Shown piece by piece: positions 40,806 to 51,305 of a stretch of DNA of 64,000 bases. Within the stretch, counting starts at the first letter, position 1. Each line of letters starts with the position of its first letter. A model generated the notes under the pieces. It saw nothing but the letters and a program-made list of their open reading frames with translations, ran no database searches and was not told the DNA's origin. The stretch is from Phascolarctos cinereus. Its lineage: Eukaryota; Chordata; Mammalia; Diprotodontia; Phascolarctidae. Where the stretch lies: contig NW_018344253.1 in assembly GCF_002099425.1 (NCBI RefSeq), forward strand, positions 1,488,001 through 1,552,000. Direction: 5' to 3'. The translations under genes and the position numbers were made by a program.

Positions 40806-40999
40806 TAGATTATATGATCCCACTCCTTAAAGGGCCTGTTTTGTTTATCTACTTCTCTAACGTCCCTCCTTGTTGACATCCCTAACCATCATGTCTTCAA
40901 TGGTCCATTCTTTCCCCCAGTCTCACTGTTCTTTCCCTTCTTCACTTCAGTGACCCCCAAATTCTCATCATTATGTTTCTCCATACCTGTGTCTTCTTT

Positions 41000-41430
41000 T
41001 TGAATTAATTTATTTTGCTTTATCAATAACCCACAAACTTTTGAGTTTTAAATTTTTCTCCCCTTCCCTCCCCAAGATGGTGTGCAATCTGATATAGGCT
41101 ATACATATACATTCCTATTAAATATATTTTCACATTAGTCATGTTGTAAGTAAGAATTAGAACTAATAAGAGGAACCACCAGAAAGAGGAAACAAAACAC
41201 AACAGAAGAAAAAAAATAGCAAATAGCATGCTTCAATCTGCATTCAAACTCCATAGTTCTTTCTTTGTATGTGGATAGCATTTTCCATTATGAGGCCTTT
41301 GGAGATCCTTGTATTGCTGAGAAGGGTTAAGTCTATCAAAGCTAGTCATCGCACGTGGCTGTTACTGTGTACAACGTTCTCCTGGTTCTGCTCACTTCAC
41401 TTGGCATCAGTCCGTACAAGTCTTTCCAGA
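41000..41430 (-). mobile_element. 5'-truncated L1 3' end
   Basis: Antisense of the same L1 3' UTR/ORF2 end as at 30406 and 52793 ('aagatggtgtgcaatctgat', 'gaggaaccaccagaaagagg'). Confidence 0.88.
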
Positions 41431-41504
41431 ATACCTGTGTGTTCTTAGAATGACTTCTTGGCCCATCCTTCTTCCTTACAGTCCTCTGTCCCTCGTTGTG
41501 CAGT

Positions 41505-41643
41505 CCATATTTCCTCAATCTGAAAGCCTCATCATAATGATACTAGCTGACATATTGCACTTTAAGGTTAACAAAGCCATCTTACAATCAACAAACATTT
41601 ATTTTCCACCTATGTGCCAGGAATTGTATTAGGTACTGTGGGT
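41505..41643. mobile_element. MIR/L2 fragments
   Basis: 'actagctgacatattgcact' (MIR-like) and 'aatcaacaaacatttatttt' with 'tatgtgccaggaattgtatt' (L2-like). Confidence 0.5.
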
Positions 41644-41659
41644 GAAAAGACAGAAGTGA

Positions 41660-41776
41660 TCAGATTGCATGTCATCTTGGGCAGGTGGGAGGGAGGGAAG
41701 GGGAAAATTTAGAACTCAAAAATCTTATAAAAGTAAATGGTGAAAACTATAAATTAATTAATTAAAAAAGAAAAAA
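41660..41776 (+). mobile_element. Very short (117-bp) L1 insertion
   Basis: Only the last bases of the L1 3' UTR ('tgtcatcttgggcaggtggg', 'aaaatttagaactcaaaaat') and its A-rich tail. A perfect 16-bp duplication GAAAAGACAGAAGTGA flanks it (41644-41659, 41777-41792). Confidence 0.95.
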
Positions 41777-41845
41777 GAAAAGACAGAAGTGAAACTGTCC
41801 TTGGCCTCGAGGACCTTATCTATCTGTACATTTATAGGTTTTGAG

Positions 41846-42092
41846 GCAGGTAGGTGGTGCAGTAGATAGAATGCCAGACCTGGAATCAGGAGAAGCTGAG
41901 TTCATATCTGGCCTCAGACACTTACTAGCTGTATGACCCTGGGCGAATCATTTAACTCCAGTTTGCCTCAGTTTCCTCATCTGTAAAATGAGAAGGAAAT
42001 GGCAAACCAGTCTAGTATCTTCTCCAAGAAAACCCTAAAATGGGGTCATGAAGAGTCAGACACAATTGAAAACTGAATGACAACAAACAACA
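41846..42092 (+). mobile_element. Long-type SINE
   Basis: From 'gcaggtaggtggtgcagtag' to 'aatgacaacaaacaaca'. A perfect 13-bp duplication TATAGGTTTTGAG flanks it (41833-41845, 42093-42105). Confidence 0.93.
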
Positions 42093-42965
42093 TATAGGTT
42101 TTGAGAGAGAAGTTGAAGAAAGCTTCTCAAATAGGTGTAATAACATCAGCTCAGAAAATGCTAACAGGATAAATGAAGATAATATGTCTTAGTTTCTTGC
42201 CAAGATCTACAGCAAGATGACAGAGTTTGGGGGCAAAAAACACTTTAGGGTTCAAAGGACATACATATTAGCTGATTGATGGAGATTTACTCCTTTTCTA
42301 GTTGTTGAGAGATTGGGCAATTTGCCTGTGTATGAAATCATACAAGGATGAGGGGGAAATGAAAAAGATTCAGACTCCATCTGCCAATAGGAGAATTAAT
42401 TAGACTCCCAGAGGAACAAATGCAAAGTGTTTATGCACAATTAGTTGATAAGAGTTTAGGAAGAAAAGGCTGTCCAACAGCTATAACTAGACTGTTTAAA
42501 TTAGCAATAGTTCAAAAAGGGATGCTTTCATCTTCTGACCAAGATGGCTGCCTGAATGGAGGTAGACCATCTAGTTCCTACATACCGATTCCAGCAAAAA
42601 CCTGCAGTCCACACCAGACTGTATAACGATTAAGAAATCCAATGAAAAATTACAGTAAATGACTTCTTCCATCCCAGAAGTGCACAAAAAAATCATCCAG
42701 AAGCCCATGGGGAATAGGAAAGGAACCTTCCAGCAAAATTAGCACCAGTACAGACAAACAGGCAGGACCAAAGATCTCCTGCAGGGTTCTGTATCTAGAG
42801 GTAGTGGAACAGAGAGCTCCCAGGAGAAAGCCTCAGAGTGAGTGCGAATGAGACTTTGGAAGCTCCAGGGAACAGTAGCAACCAGCTGGTTAGTGTTCAG
42901 ATTAAGACAGCCCAGGTATGCCTGAACTCCAAAGTCCCTAGTACTCTGTCATGAGACACTATGTG

Positions 42966-43105
42966 AGTCCTAGAGAGCCAATCAATCAATCAATCATGTA
43001 TTAAGCACCACTTATATGCCAGGCACTGTGCTCAGCACTGGGGATACAAAAAGTGGTAAGAGACAGTCGCTGCCCTCAAGGAGCTTACAGTCTAATGGAG
43101 CCAGA
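42966..43105 (-). mobile_element. L2-tail-like copy nested in L1
   Basis: An (AATC)4 head, then 'atatgccaggcactgtgctc' and 'ctcaaggagcttacagtcta' (antisense L2 3' end). Confidence 0.7.
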
Positions 43106-43721
43106 CCCCTGGACATATCAAATATCCAGGGGGGTTTTTTTGGGAGGTGGACGTCAGCACAGGAATCCCTGAGCCAGGGTAAGACCAAGGAGGACCAAAC
43201 ACCCAATTCAAAAGTACAACCTGGGGTGGTGCTTGGCCCTAGCGCACAATTCAGCGACCAAAGCTTTGGTAAGTAAAGAAGATAATGACCAGTATAAAAA
43301 TTATTATGGATCTAGAGATCCCCCCCAAATCTAGCTTAGAAGGAGAAAGTAACTCTAACAACTGAAAGTAGAGACTCAAAAGATTTTCCACAATGACTAC
43401 ATGAATATCTAGAAGAAATAAAGCAAGAAATTAAAAAAAAACCCCTAAAATCTCTGGAGAAAAGATTGGAAGAAAAATAAATAACTTAGAAGAGAAAGGG
43501 GTAAACTTTACCCAAGTAACAGACTCCCTAAAAATGAGAACTGACCAAAACTAAATCACTGAGACAGCAATAAATAAGAAAATAAAATCAAAAGATGGAA
43601 AAAATAAAATAAAATAAAATGTAAGATATCTGATATCAGTAACAACTGACCTGGAAAACAAGTAAAATAACTTAAAAAATAACTGGACTGTTTGAAAGCC
43701 ATGATTTAAAAAAAAGGCCTA

Positions 43722-43850
43722 GGGGCAGCTAGGTGACAAAGTAGATAGAGCACCAACCTTGGAGGAGGACCTAAGTTCAAATTTGGCCTCAGACACTTGA
43801 TTCTTACTAGCTGTGTGACCCTGGGCAAGTCATTAACCCCATTGCCTAAT
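43722..43850 (+). mobile_element. tRNA-related SINE nested in L1
   Basis: 'ggggcagctaggtgacaaag' head and A-rich tail. 'aaaaaaggcctag' repeats on both sides as the target duplication. Confidence 0.9.
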
Positions 43851-44109
43851 CAAAAAAAAAAAAAGGCCTAGAGACAATATAGTCCAAAAATCTCTAATGA
43901 AAACTGCCCAGATCTATTCAACCTAGAAAGCAAAGAATCCACCAATCATCTTCTGAAAGAAACTCCCGAAGGAAAAGCCCCAAGAATGTCATAGTCAAAA
44001 TTCAGTTACCACATCAAAGAAAAAAATAACTCAAACATCCAGGAAAAAATAAGAACTGGTGACTCTTACTATAAATGATTGACTACAAATGATTTTTTAA
44101 AGTTAGGGA

Positions 44110-44710
44110 TTTTTTTTAAGTTAATTTATTTTATTTTTTCTCAATTATATGTAATTATATTTTTAACATTCATTTGAAAAATTTTTGAGTTTCAAATTCT
44201 CTCCTTCACTTCATTCCCCTTCTCTCCTTCCCCTCTTCCCTTGAGAAGGCAAGCAAATTTTTTTGTTGTTTTTTTTTTTAAGAACAGCTTTAGCTTAATT
44301 TGTTTTCAAATTGTCAGTGACTTGTCACATAGCAGTCACAGAGCATTTTGATTGTGTTTATCAGAGTATCTCAAGTAGATAGCAATATATGTCATGATAT
44401 GAATAGATATTTTCAGTTTTAAGGGAAATTACATAAACTGGAGAATTAATATGATTTACAGTGAAGATAGGTAATTGACAGACTTTATAATTTCTTCATG
44501 AGAAAAATATACACAAGAAAAAGCAGTAAGTTTGATGAGTATCCTGCGACGTAATTGTGTTAGTCAGTCTTTAAATATTCATTAAGCATTTACTATGTGC
44601 CAAGCACTGTGCTAAGCTCTGAAGATACAAAAAGAGACAAAAGACAGTCCCTGCTGTCATGTAGCTGAGAAGGCAAGCAATTTGATATAGCTTATTCAAG
44701 AGCAGTCTAG
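44110..44710 (-). mobile_element. LINE 3'-end copy, split by a poly(A) retrocopy
   Basis: The left part (44110-44256: 'cattcatttgaaaaattttt', a CTCC-rich run) resumes at 44666 ('gagaaggcaagcaatttgat'). The insert is described separately. Confidence 0.6.
44257..44665 (-). mobile_element. Unidentified 409-bp poly(A)-tailed retrocopy
   Basis: On the minus strand it starts with an L2-tail-like 100 bases, continues as AT-rich sequence I do not recognise, and ends in an A-rich tail. A perfect 15-bp duplication TGAGAAGGCAAGCAA (44242-44256, 44666-44680) shows L1-type insertion. It could be a retrocopied 3' UTR or other RNA. Confidence 0.85.
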
Positions 44711-44953
44711 CGATGATTTTTTCTCAATTCTTATTCTCCTGCACCTTTCTGAAGCCTCTGACACTGCCGATCACTCTCTCCTCCTTGATACTCTTTTCTC
44801 TCTAGGGTTTCACAGTACCACTTTCTCCTAGTTTTCCTCCTTTCTATCAGACCGATTCTTCTCTGTCTCCTTTGCTGGATCCTCCTCCAGATCACATTCT
44901 CTAACTGTAGATGACCCTCAGGGCTCCATCTTGGGTCCTGTTCTCTTTTCCCT

Positions 44954-45026
44954 ACTACTACTACTAGCACCACTACTATCACCACCACCACCACCACCAC
45001 CACCACCACCACCACTACCTCTACCA

Positions 45027-45065
<39 letters not shown>
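44954..45065. repeat. (CCA)n/(CTA)n trinucleotide microsatellite
   Basis: CTA, CCA (about 12 units) and CTA (about 11 units) blocks. The valine-rich open frame here is an artefact. Confidence 0.95.
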
Positions 45066-45079
45066 TCCCTACACTACTT

Positions 45080-46225
45080 CACTTGATGATCTCTTAGTGT
45101 TTCTGCTGAGCACCAATCTCGAATCTCTGATTGAATTTCAGACATCTCAGACTGGATGTCCAGTAGTCATTTTAAACTCAACATGTCCAAAACAGAACTC
45201 ACAATCTCCCCTTAAGCCCTACCTTCTACCTAACTTCCTATATACTGTTGAGGGCACCACCATCCTCTAGTCTCTCAGACTCACAACCTAGAAATCCTCC
45301 TGGATTCCTCACTATTTCTCAACCCCCATATCCAGGCTGTTGCCAAAGCCTGTCGATTTCTCCTTTGCAGCAGCATCTCTCACATATGCTCCCTTCTCTC
45401 CTCTGACACTGCGTCTCTAGTGCAGGCCCTCATCACCTCACCCCTGGACTATTACAATAGCCTGCTGCTGGGTCTGCCTGCCTCAGGTCTCTTGCCCCAC
45501 TCAAATCCATCGTCCATTCAGCCAACAAAGTGACTTTCCTAAAGCACAGGTCTGAGGCACCCTCCTATTCACTGAACTCCATGGGTTCCCTATTGCTTCC
45601 AGGATCAAATACAAAATGTTTTGTTTGGCATACAACATCCTATATAACCTAGCCCCTTCCTACCTTTCCAATCTCTCTGGAAAGTCTTTCTTCACTCTCT
45701 GACACATATTCTTCAATCAAATGACACTGTCTTCCTGGCTATTCTACAGACAAGATATTGCATCTCTGGACTCTTTTTTTTTTTTGCTAGGCAATTGGGG
45801 TTAAGCGACTTGCCCAAGGTAACACAGCTAGTGTCAAGTGTCTGAGCCCTGATTTGAACTCAGGTCCTCCTGACTCCAAGGCCGAAGCTCTATCCACACA
45901 TCTCTCCACTCTTGACATTTGCTCTGCCTGTCCCCCATGTCTGGAATACTCTCACTCCTCCTGCCTGTCTCCCAGCTTCCCTGGCTTCAGATTCCAACTA
46001 AAGCCCCATCTTCTACAGGAGCCTTTCCCAACCCCTTTTAATTCTGCCTTCCCTGTGTTTATTATTTCTATTTATTCTGTATGTAGCTTGTTTGTTTGCT
46101 TGTTGTCTCCATCAGAGTGTGAGTTTCTTGAGGGCAGGGACTGCCTTTTGCCAATTTTTGTATCCCCAGGGCTTAACACAGTGCCTGGCACATAGTAGGC
46201 ACTTAATAAATATTTCCAACTACCT
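45080..46225 (+). mobile_element. L2-class LINE 3' part, long copy
   Basis: The longest L2-like copy: 'aaactcaacatgtccaaaac', 'aatcctcctggattcctcac', 'gcaggccctcatcacctcac', 'ccctattgcttccaggatca', 'agcttccctggcttcagatt' and finally 'gcctggcacatagtaggcac' with 'ttaataaatatt'. It is split by the SINE at 45776-45898. Confidence 0.88.
45776..45898 (-). mobile_element. tRNA-related SINE nested in L2
   Basis: A T-run at left, 'ttgcccaaggtaacacagct', ending 'gaagctctatcca'. Confidence 0.85.
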
Positions 46226-46239
46226 GACAGTTCTTGGGA

Positions 46240-46405
46240 TACAATATTCCCAAAGGTGAAATCCTCCTTTTGTGTGTTGTCTTCCTCCATTAGATTGTAA
46301 GCTCCTTGAGGGCAAGGACTATCTTTCTTTTTATTTGTATACCCAATACTTAACACAGTGCTAGGCACATAATAGGTTTTTAATAAATGTTTATTGAATT
46401 GAATT
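46240..46405 (+). mobile_element. Second L2 3' end
   Basis: 'attagattgtaagctccttg', 'aacacagtgctaggcacata' and 'ttaataaatgtttattgaat'. Confidence 0.8.
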
Positions 46406-46654
46406 GAAAAGATTAGGTTTATAACCAAGAATAACTACTCTACAAAGATGAGTATAATCCCACTGGAAAGAGTGTAGATCCTCACTGGAAAAGAGAACTT
46501 TCAAGCGTTTTTGATTACAAGACCAGAGATGAATAGGAACTTTGAAATTCAAACACAAGAGTCAAGAGAGCCCTAGAAAGATACATTTATCTGAGCAATT
46601 GGAAGGGGCTGACTGATGATGCATTGTTGACATTTTTGAAGCAAATGTCCTTCA

Positions 46655-46915
46655 GAACCTTCTCTCAGTGCCTGGCACATAGAATGCACTTAATAAAGGT
46701 TTTATTAACTGAGGGACAAATAGGTATTATGCGTATCATTATCCGCACTTGACAGACAAGGAAACTGAAGCTGAGGTTAAGGTTTTTAAAAAAAAATGTT
46801 AAAATTTCCCCCCAATTTCCTATAAAAAATTTTTAACATTCATTCTAAGTAAGGTCAAATTAATTGCCCATGGTACCCAGCCAGTATTCATTACAGGTAA
46901 AATCCAAATCTAACT
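46655..46915. mobile_element. L2 tail, MIR and LINE-tail scraps
   Basis: 'cagtgcctggcacatagaat' (L2), 'ttgacagacaaggaaactga' (MIR) interrupted by 'ttaaaatttccccccaattt' (LINE tail). Confidence 0.5.
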
Positions 46916-47034
46916 CTTTTCTGAAAATCTTGTTCTCTTTTTTTTGTACCTTACACCTTCCTTTCTGTCTCTCTTCCATTCCTTCTAACCCCTTTCTCTT
47001 CCATTCTTCTTTCTCCAGCCCCAAATTCCTCCCA

Positions 47035-47340
47035 TCTGGATAGCTAGGTGATGAAGTGGATAAAGCTCCAGGCTTGGAGTCAGAAACACCTGAGATCCAG
47101 CCAAAAACACTTATTAACTTTGTGACCCTGGGAAAGTCACTTAACTCCTATTTGCCTCAGTTTCCTCATCTGTAAAATGAGGATAATAATAGCACCTACC
47201 TCCCAGGGTTATTGTGAAGATCAAATGAGATAATCATTGTAAAGTGTCTGGTACATAGTAAGTGAAACATAAATGTTAGCTTTTAATTATTATTATAACA
47301 CTTAGCACAGTGTCTGGCACATAGTAGTACCATGTAAATG
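47035..47340 (+). mobile_element. SINE with L2/MIR-like tail
   Basis: 'tagctaggtgatgaagtgga' head, 'ctgtaaaatgaggataataa' and 'cagggttattgtgaagatca'. Confidence 0.8.
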
Positions 47341-47368
47341 TTACATGGTAAGCACTATGTAAATGCTA

Positions 47369-47370
<2 letters not shown>

Positions 47371-47401
<31 letters not shown>
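47371..47401. repeat. (ATT)10 microsatellite
   Basis: Ten ATT units directly after the SINE tail. Confidence 0.95.
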
Positions 47402-47689
47402 GTGTGTCCTCCGTTCCCTATGGCCTCCTCCTTTCTTGGTCCCATCATCCCATGTGCCCCCCAAGTTTCTCCCCAGGCTCCCATCGCCCCGTCCCCTTCC
47501 ATTTGGTGCCTAACAAAGAGCGTTGGATTTGGACTCAGAGGACTTGAGTGTGGACACCCATTCTGTGACCAGTCGCTTAACCCCTCTGGGCCTCAGTTTT
47601 CCTTTTGTAAAACAAAGGGAACGGCTTGGATGACCTCTACGATTTGTTCCCCCTCTTAAACTTCGAACCTCAAAATCCACCTTCCCAAC

Positions 47690-48330
47690 TAAGCCTCTCC
47701 CACCTACTAACCCACATCCTCCTCCCGCTCTCCCTCCTCCCACCTCCTCCTCTGCCCCGCCTCTTCTTCCTCAGACCCCGCCCCCCGAAGAGGCCACGCC
47801 CACTCGGATGACGCGCAGCGCAGCTGTGCGTGGGGATTCCGGCCGCGACACCCCCCTTTCCTTCCCAGTGGAGGATTACCCGGCCTGCCCCGCGGCAAGA
47901 TGGCGGCCTGAAGGGAGCGGGCGGCGGTGAAAAGTTTGTTATGGGGGCTGGAGGAGTCAGGGCGGGGGCCGGGACCGGGGGAGCTGGAGTCAGAAACTGA
48001 GGTGTCAGGGCGCAGGCAGGGGCAGGGGACGAGCTGGAAAGTTGAGGGGGGCAAGAAGGGTTAACGTGGGGTTGGAGACAGGGTGGGGGAGGGGCAGTAG
48101 GGGGAGGGGCGGGGGCTTCTCGCCTTTGATTCCCTCCTTGCGGGGCGGGAGGCGAGGGTGGAAGAGCAGGTGTCCTTAGGAAGCATGAGGAAAGTACTCT
48201 TAAGGAGCGCGGCCACAGAGGACCCTTGCCGCTTCTTATGGTACCCTCGGAAGCCGGAGGGTTGATACGTCCTTCTACCTGGAGGGACCAGGAAGGGGGC
48301 GGGGACCTAGAGAGTGTTGCCTGGAGCCTG
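47690..48330 (+). promoter_or_regulatory. TJAP1: CpG-island promoter, probably of TJAP1
   Basis: A GC- and CpG-rich block with GC boxes (ccccgcctc near 47755, ccccgccccc near 47776), an NRF1-like word (gcgcagcgcag near 47812), a CRE-like tgacgc and an ETS-like ttccgg, and no TATA box. It lies where TJAP1 starts after DLK2 in human, on the plus strand. The gene identity rests on synteny. Confidence 0.65.
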
Positions 48331-48530
48331 CGGACAAGGGGACTAAAATCATGCACGTGCAACCTTCTTCTAGGCCTAGAGGAACATTCTTGGAACTCCT
48401 ATCTCTGGCAGCTGCATCTGCCCCTATCTCATCTGGAAGTCCCAAGGGCTTGGGGGATTGGACAGAGTGAGCGTGGCCACCTAGGAAGAAGAGGGGGTGG
48501 TGCATTGCCACATACTCAACCCCAGAGCGG
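47880..48530 (+). other. TJAP1: Predicted non-coding first exon(s) of TJAP1
   Basis: Two donor candidates are seen: GCG|gtgaaa after 47926 and CGG|gtaagg after 48530. I cannot tell which is used. No start codon with a long TJAP1-like frame is present; TJAP1 in human also begins with non-coding exons. Confidence 0.4.
47897..47907 (+). promoter_or_regulatory. TJAP1: YY1-type initiator AAGATGGCGGC
   Basis: A perfect YY1 core, typical of the first bases of TATA-less housekeeping transcripts. Transcription probably starts within tens of bases. Confidence 0.65.
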
Positions 48531-48739
48531 GTAAGGTGGTTCCTGGCATTGAGCGATAGTATGCCATTCAGGGATGGCCCTTTACCTAAGGGAGCAGGAA
48601 GGGATAGTTGGAAAGTTTTGGAAGTGTATTATTTTTGTTAGTAGTTATGTGAATATGCCGTGGTTAAGGTCAGGAGTTGCTTGCCTGGTTTATGAAAGTT
48701 GAACAAAGGAGCTATCTCATATATAAACTGTAGTTAGAC

Positions 48740-48985
48740 TGAGAAATATCAATAACGGACATTTCTATGACACATTGAAGGTTTACAAAGTCTTTACATA
48801 AGTTCATCCATCTAATGTCACCAGGAGCCAAATGGTATTTCCATTTTACAGTTGAAGAAATGGGGTTTCAGAGGTTAAGGAACTTGCTTGTGGCAACCCA
48901 GTGATTGTTGGAGGTGGGATTTTAAACTAAGTGTAACAGTATGAATATAGGTCCATTGCCCTTTCGCCATACTGCCTCCATAGAA
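48740..48985 (+). mobile_element. MIR SINE
   Basis: 'cattttacagttgaagaaat', 'aggttaaggaacttgcttgt' and 'ccatactgcctcc'. Confidence 0.75.
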
Positions 48986-50009
48986 ATCACCCCTATATGT
49001 TGCTTTGGATAGTTGTACTAGAAGCATTTCTCAAAGTGTTATGTGTAGCAGCTATACAAATACGCTGTCTCCCTCGAATCCTCTTAACCTCTAGAGTTGG
49101 TAACCTGGCTTAAAGTGAAGGTTGCTGGGAATCAGACCACAGGAAATTATGTAAAATAATAGGAGGTTGAGGTGGGTTGAAGTAAGAAGAAAGGCTCATG
49201 ATTGTCCTCTCCCCATTCTTGTTTCGTATAGCTAGCTCTCCACTATCCAAGTGCTAGTAATCTGGGTTTCATGATTAGCTAGTCTCATATCCTTTTTGTT
49301 CTTTTTATATTGGTAAGGTGGGGTTTGGAATGGATAAAAGGGAAATTCAGATTTGAAAATGTGAAAAGAGAAATTGAGTTCTTTTAAAATCAGGCTTTAG
49401 ATTTGTCCATTTGGTCATATAGTCTCTTCCTGATTCCCTGGCCACCTCTTTAGCTACTGATAGTTGAGAGTTAGCCATTACTAGATCTGGTTTCGAGCTT
49501 GGGGATATATGGTGGTTGACGTTTCCTGTTTGGCACAGGAGAGTATGCTGTGGTCTGTAAAAGGGATCTGTTCTTATCCAGACATCGCCCCTACCCTTCT
49601 CAGACCTCCCTGTATTGATAATTTTGTTCTCATCCTATTCATTTTTCTTCCCACCACAATTTTTGCTATTTACATTGACTAAATCAAACCTGAGTTGAGG
49701 GGCAGCAGACTTAGAGGAAAAGGAAAGGTAAAGATGTTACCATTTTACTTAATTTTGAGTGGAATTTAGTATTTGGTCCTAATCTTGGGGGTTGTGTGAC
49801 AGGAATGTTCCTTTTCAGGCCTAGGTCTTTCCCAGGATAAGTCTATGGTTTTAACAGGCTAGAAGTCACTTAGAACAAGACCAGACTCACATGACCGAGA
49901 TGGCGACGTTTTGGTTTCTAAGGGTCTGGAAAAGGCTAAAGAGCTGGGAACATTTCTCTTATTTTGTAATAACTATCTTGGAAATTACAGCTAGCATAGT
50001 ATCCACCTT

Positions 50010-50250
50010 AGGCAACTGGTGACACAGTGGATAAAGTGCTGGGCCTGGAGTTAGGAAGACCTGAATTCAGATATGTCACTGACTGAATGTGTAACTCTGG
50101 GCAGTTTGCTCAATCTCTGTTGTAAAATGGGGATAGTAATAACACCTACCTCTCCGAGTTATTGTAGGGATCAAATGTGAGAATATTTGTAAAAGTGCTT
50201 AGCACATTGCCTGGCACATGGTAGGCACTCTGCAAATGTTTATTCTCTCC
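50010..50250 (+). mobile_element. tRNA-related SINE with THER-like 3' part
   Basis: 'ggcaactggtgacacagtgg', 'cctggagttaggaagacctg' and 'gcacattgcctggcacatgg'. Confidence 0.8.
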
Positions 50251-51099
50251 TTTCTTGTCCATAATGAGAGGCCTATATTTTGTATATACCTCTTGGCATT
50301 CATTTTTTAGCCCAGATTTTTATTTGGGGGGACCCAGGTGGCCTAACATTGAGGCTGACTGCAGACAAAATTTAGGTCTGGCCTTTGGGGAACGTGGATC
50401 AGCAGATGTCTAGAAGAGATACCTTTACTTCAACATCAAATGTTGAAGGGATCTTTCTAATGATTTTTTTCTTAACTGAAGGCATGAGGCTATGGAACTG
50501 AGCCTTCCTTTGCGACTTTCTGAGGTAGAGATGTAAGGGTCATCTCTGGCTTGAATTGATCACCTGTCTTCACAGTATTTATTTATATTTATTATTTATT
50601 TATCAACCTAATTCTTTGGAGAAGCAGTAATACTAATGAAACAAGGGATTGTCTTCCTATTCAGCTCTTTTCACTGTTTAGGGCCTTAATTGTTCTAAGA
50701 TAATCTTTTTCAGAGCCCTTTGCTGTCCTTTGTTTGGGAACTGTTGAGAAAGAGATTTTATCTTCATATGCATTCCTATCTAGAAGTCTCTGGTGTCGAT
50801 AACCCTTAAATTGACTCATTTTAGTGTTTTGTTGTTTAAAAAAAAACCTGAGGAGCAAATTGTGCTATTAAAGACGTAAGGAATTTCACACTTCCCTCAG
50901 TCCCTCAGACCTTACCTCCATATAAAAATAATTGAAAAACAAATGAGATCCCAATGAAGCATGTTAAATAAATGCAAGTTCTTGGATTGTATTGGTTGTT
51001 AAGAAATAGAGGTCTAGGGTAGTTGAACCTCAAGAAGATTTAGCCAAATGTCCAGTGTTTCTTTGTTCTTATATTCTGTTGTGGATTTTTGTCAGATTT

Positions 51100-51173
51100 C
51101 TTCCTGTTCCTCTCTTTTCTCCCCCATTCCTTCCTCCCCTCTTCCCTCTCTTCTGCTCTTTTCTCTTCTCTTC

Positions 51174-51211
<38 letters not shown>

Positions 51212-51305
51212 CTCTCTCCTCTCTCTCCCCCCCCTTTCTACCCTCTCCTCCTATCTCCCTCCCCTTCTCTCTCCCCCTCTCCTCTGTTTTCTTTCTCCTC
51301 TCTCC
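51100..51305. repeat. Pyrimidine-rich (CT)n tract
   Basis: Includes an uninterrupted (TC)n of about 30 bases near 51177-51207 in a longer C/T-only context. Serine/leucine-rich open frames here are artefacts. Confidence 0.9.

Larger units (their letters stand above)
42500..44095 (+). mobile_element. L1 5' region (5' UTR and ORF1 part), decayed
   Basis: 'gaccaagatggctgcctgaa' resembles a marsupial L1 start. Past the nested copies, broken frames give an ORF1-like coiled coil (EEIKQEIK..., then LEEK) and 'CPDLFNLESK'. It is interrupted by an L2-tail copy (42966-43105) and a SINE (43722-43850). Confidence 0.6.

Noticed and set aside
44731-45033. Valine-rich 100-codon frame
   Set aside because: Reads through the CCA/CTA microsatellite on the minus strand.
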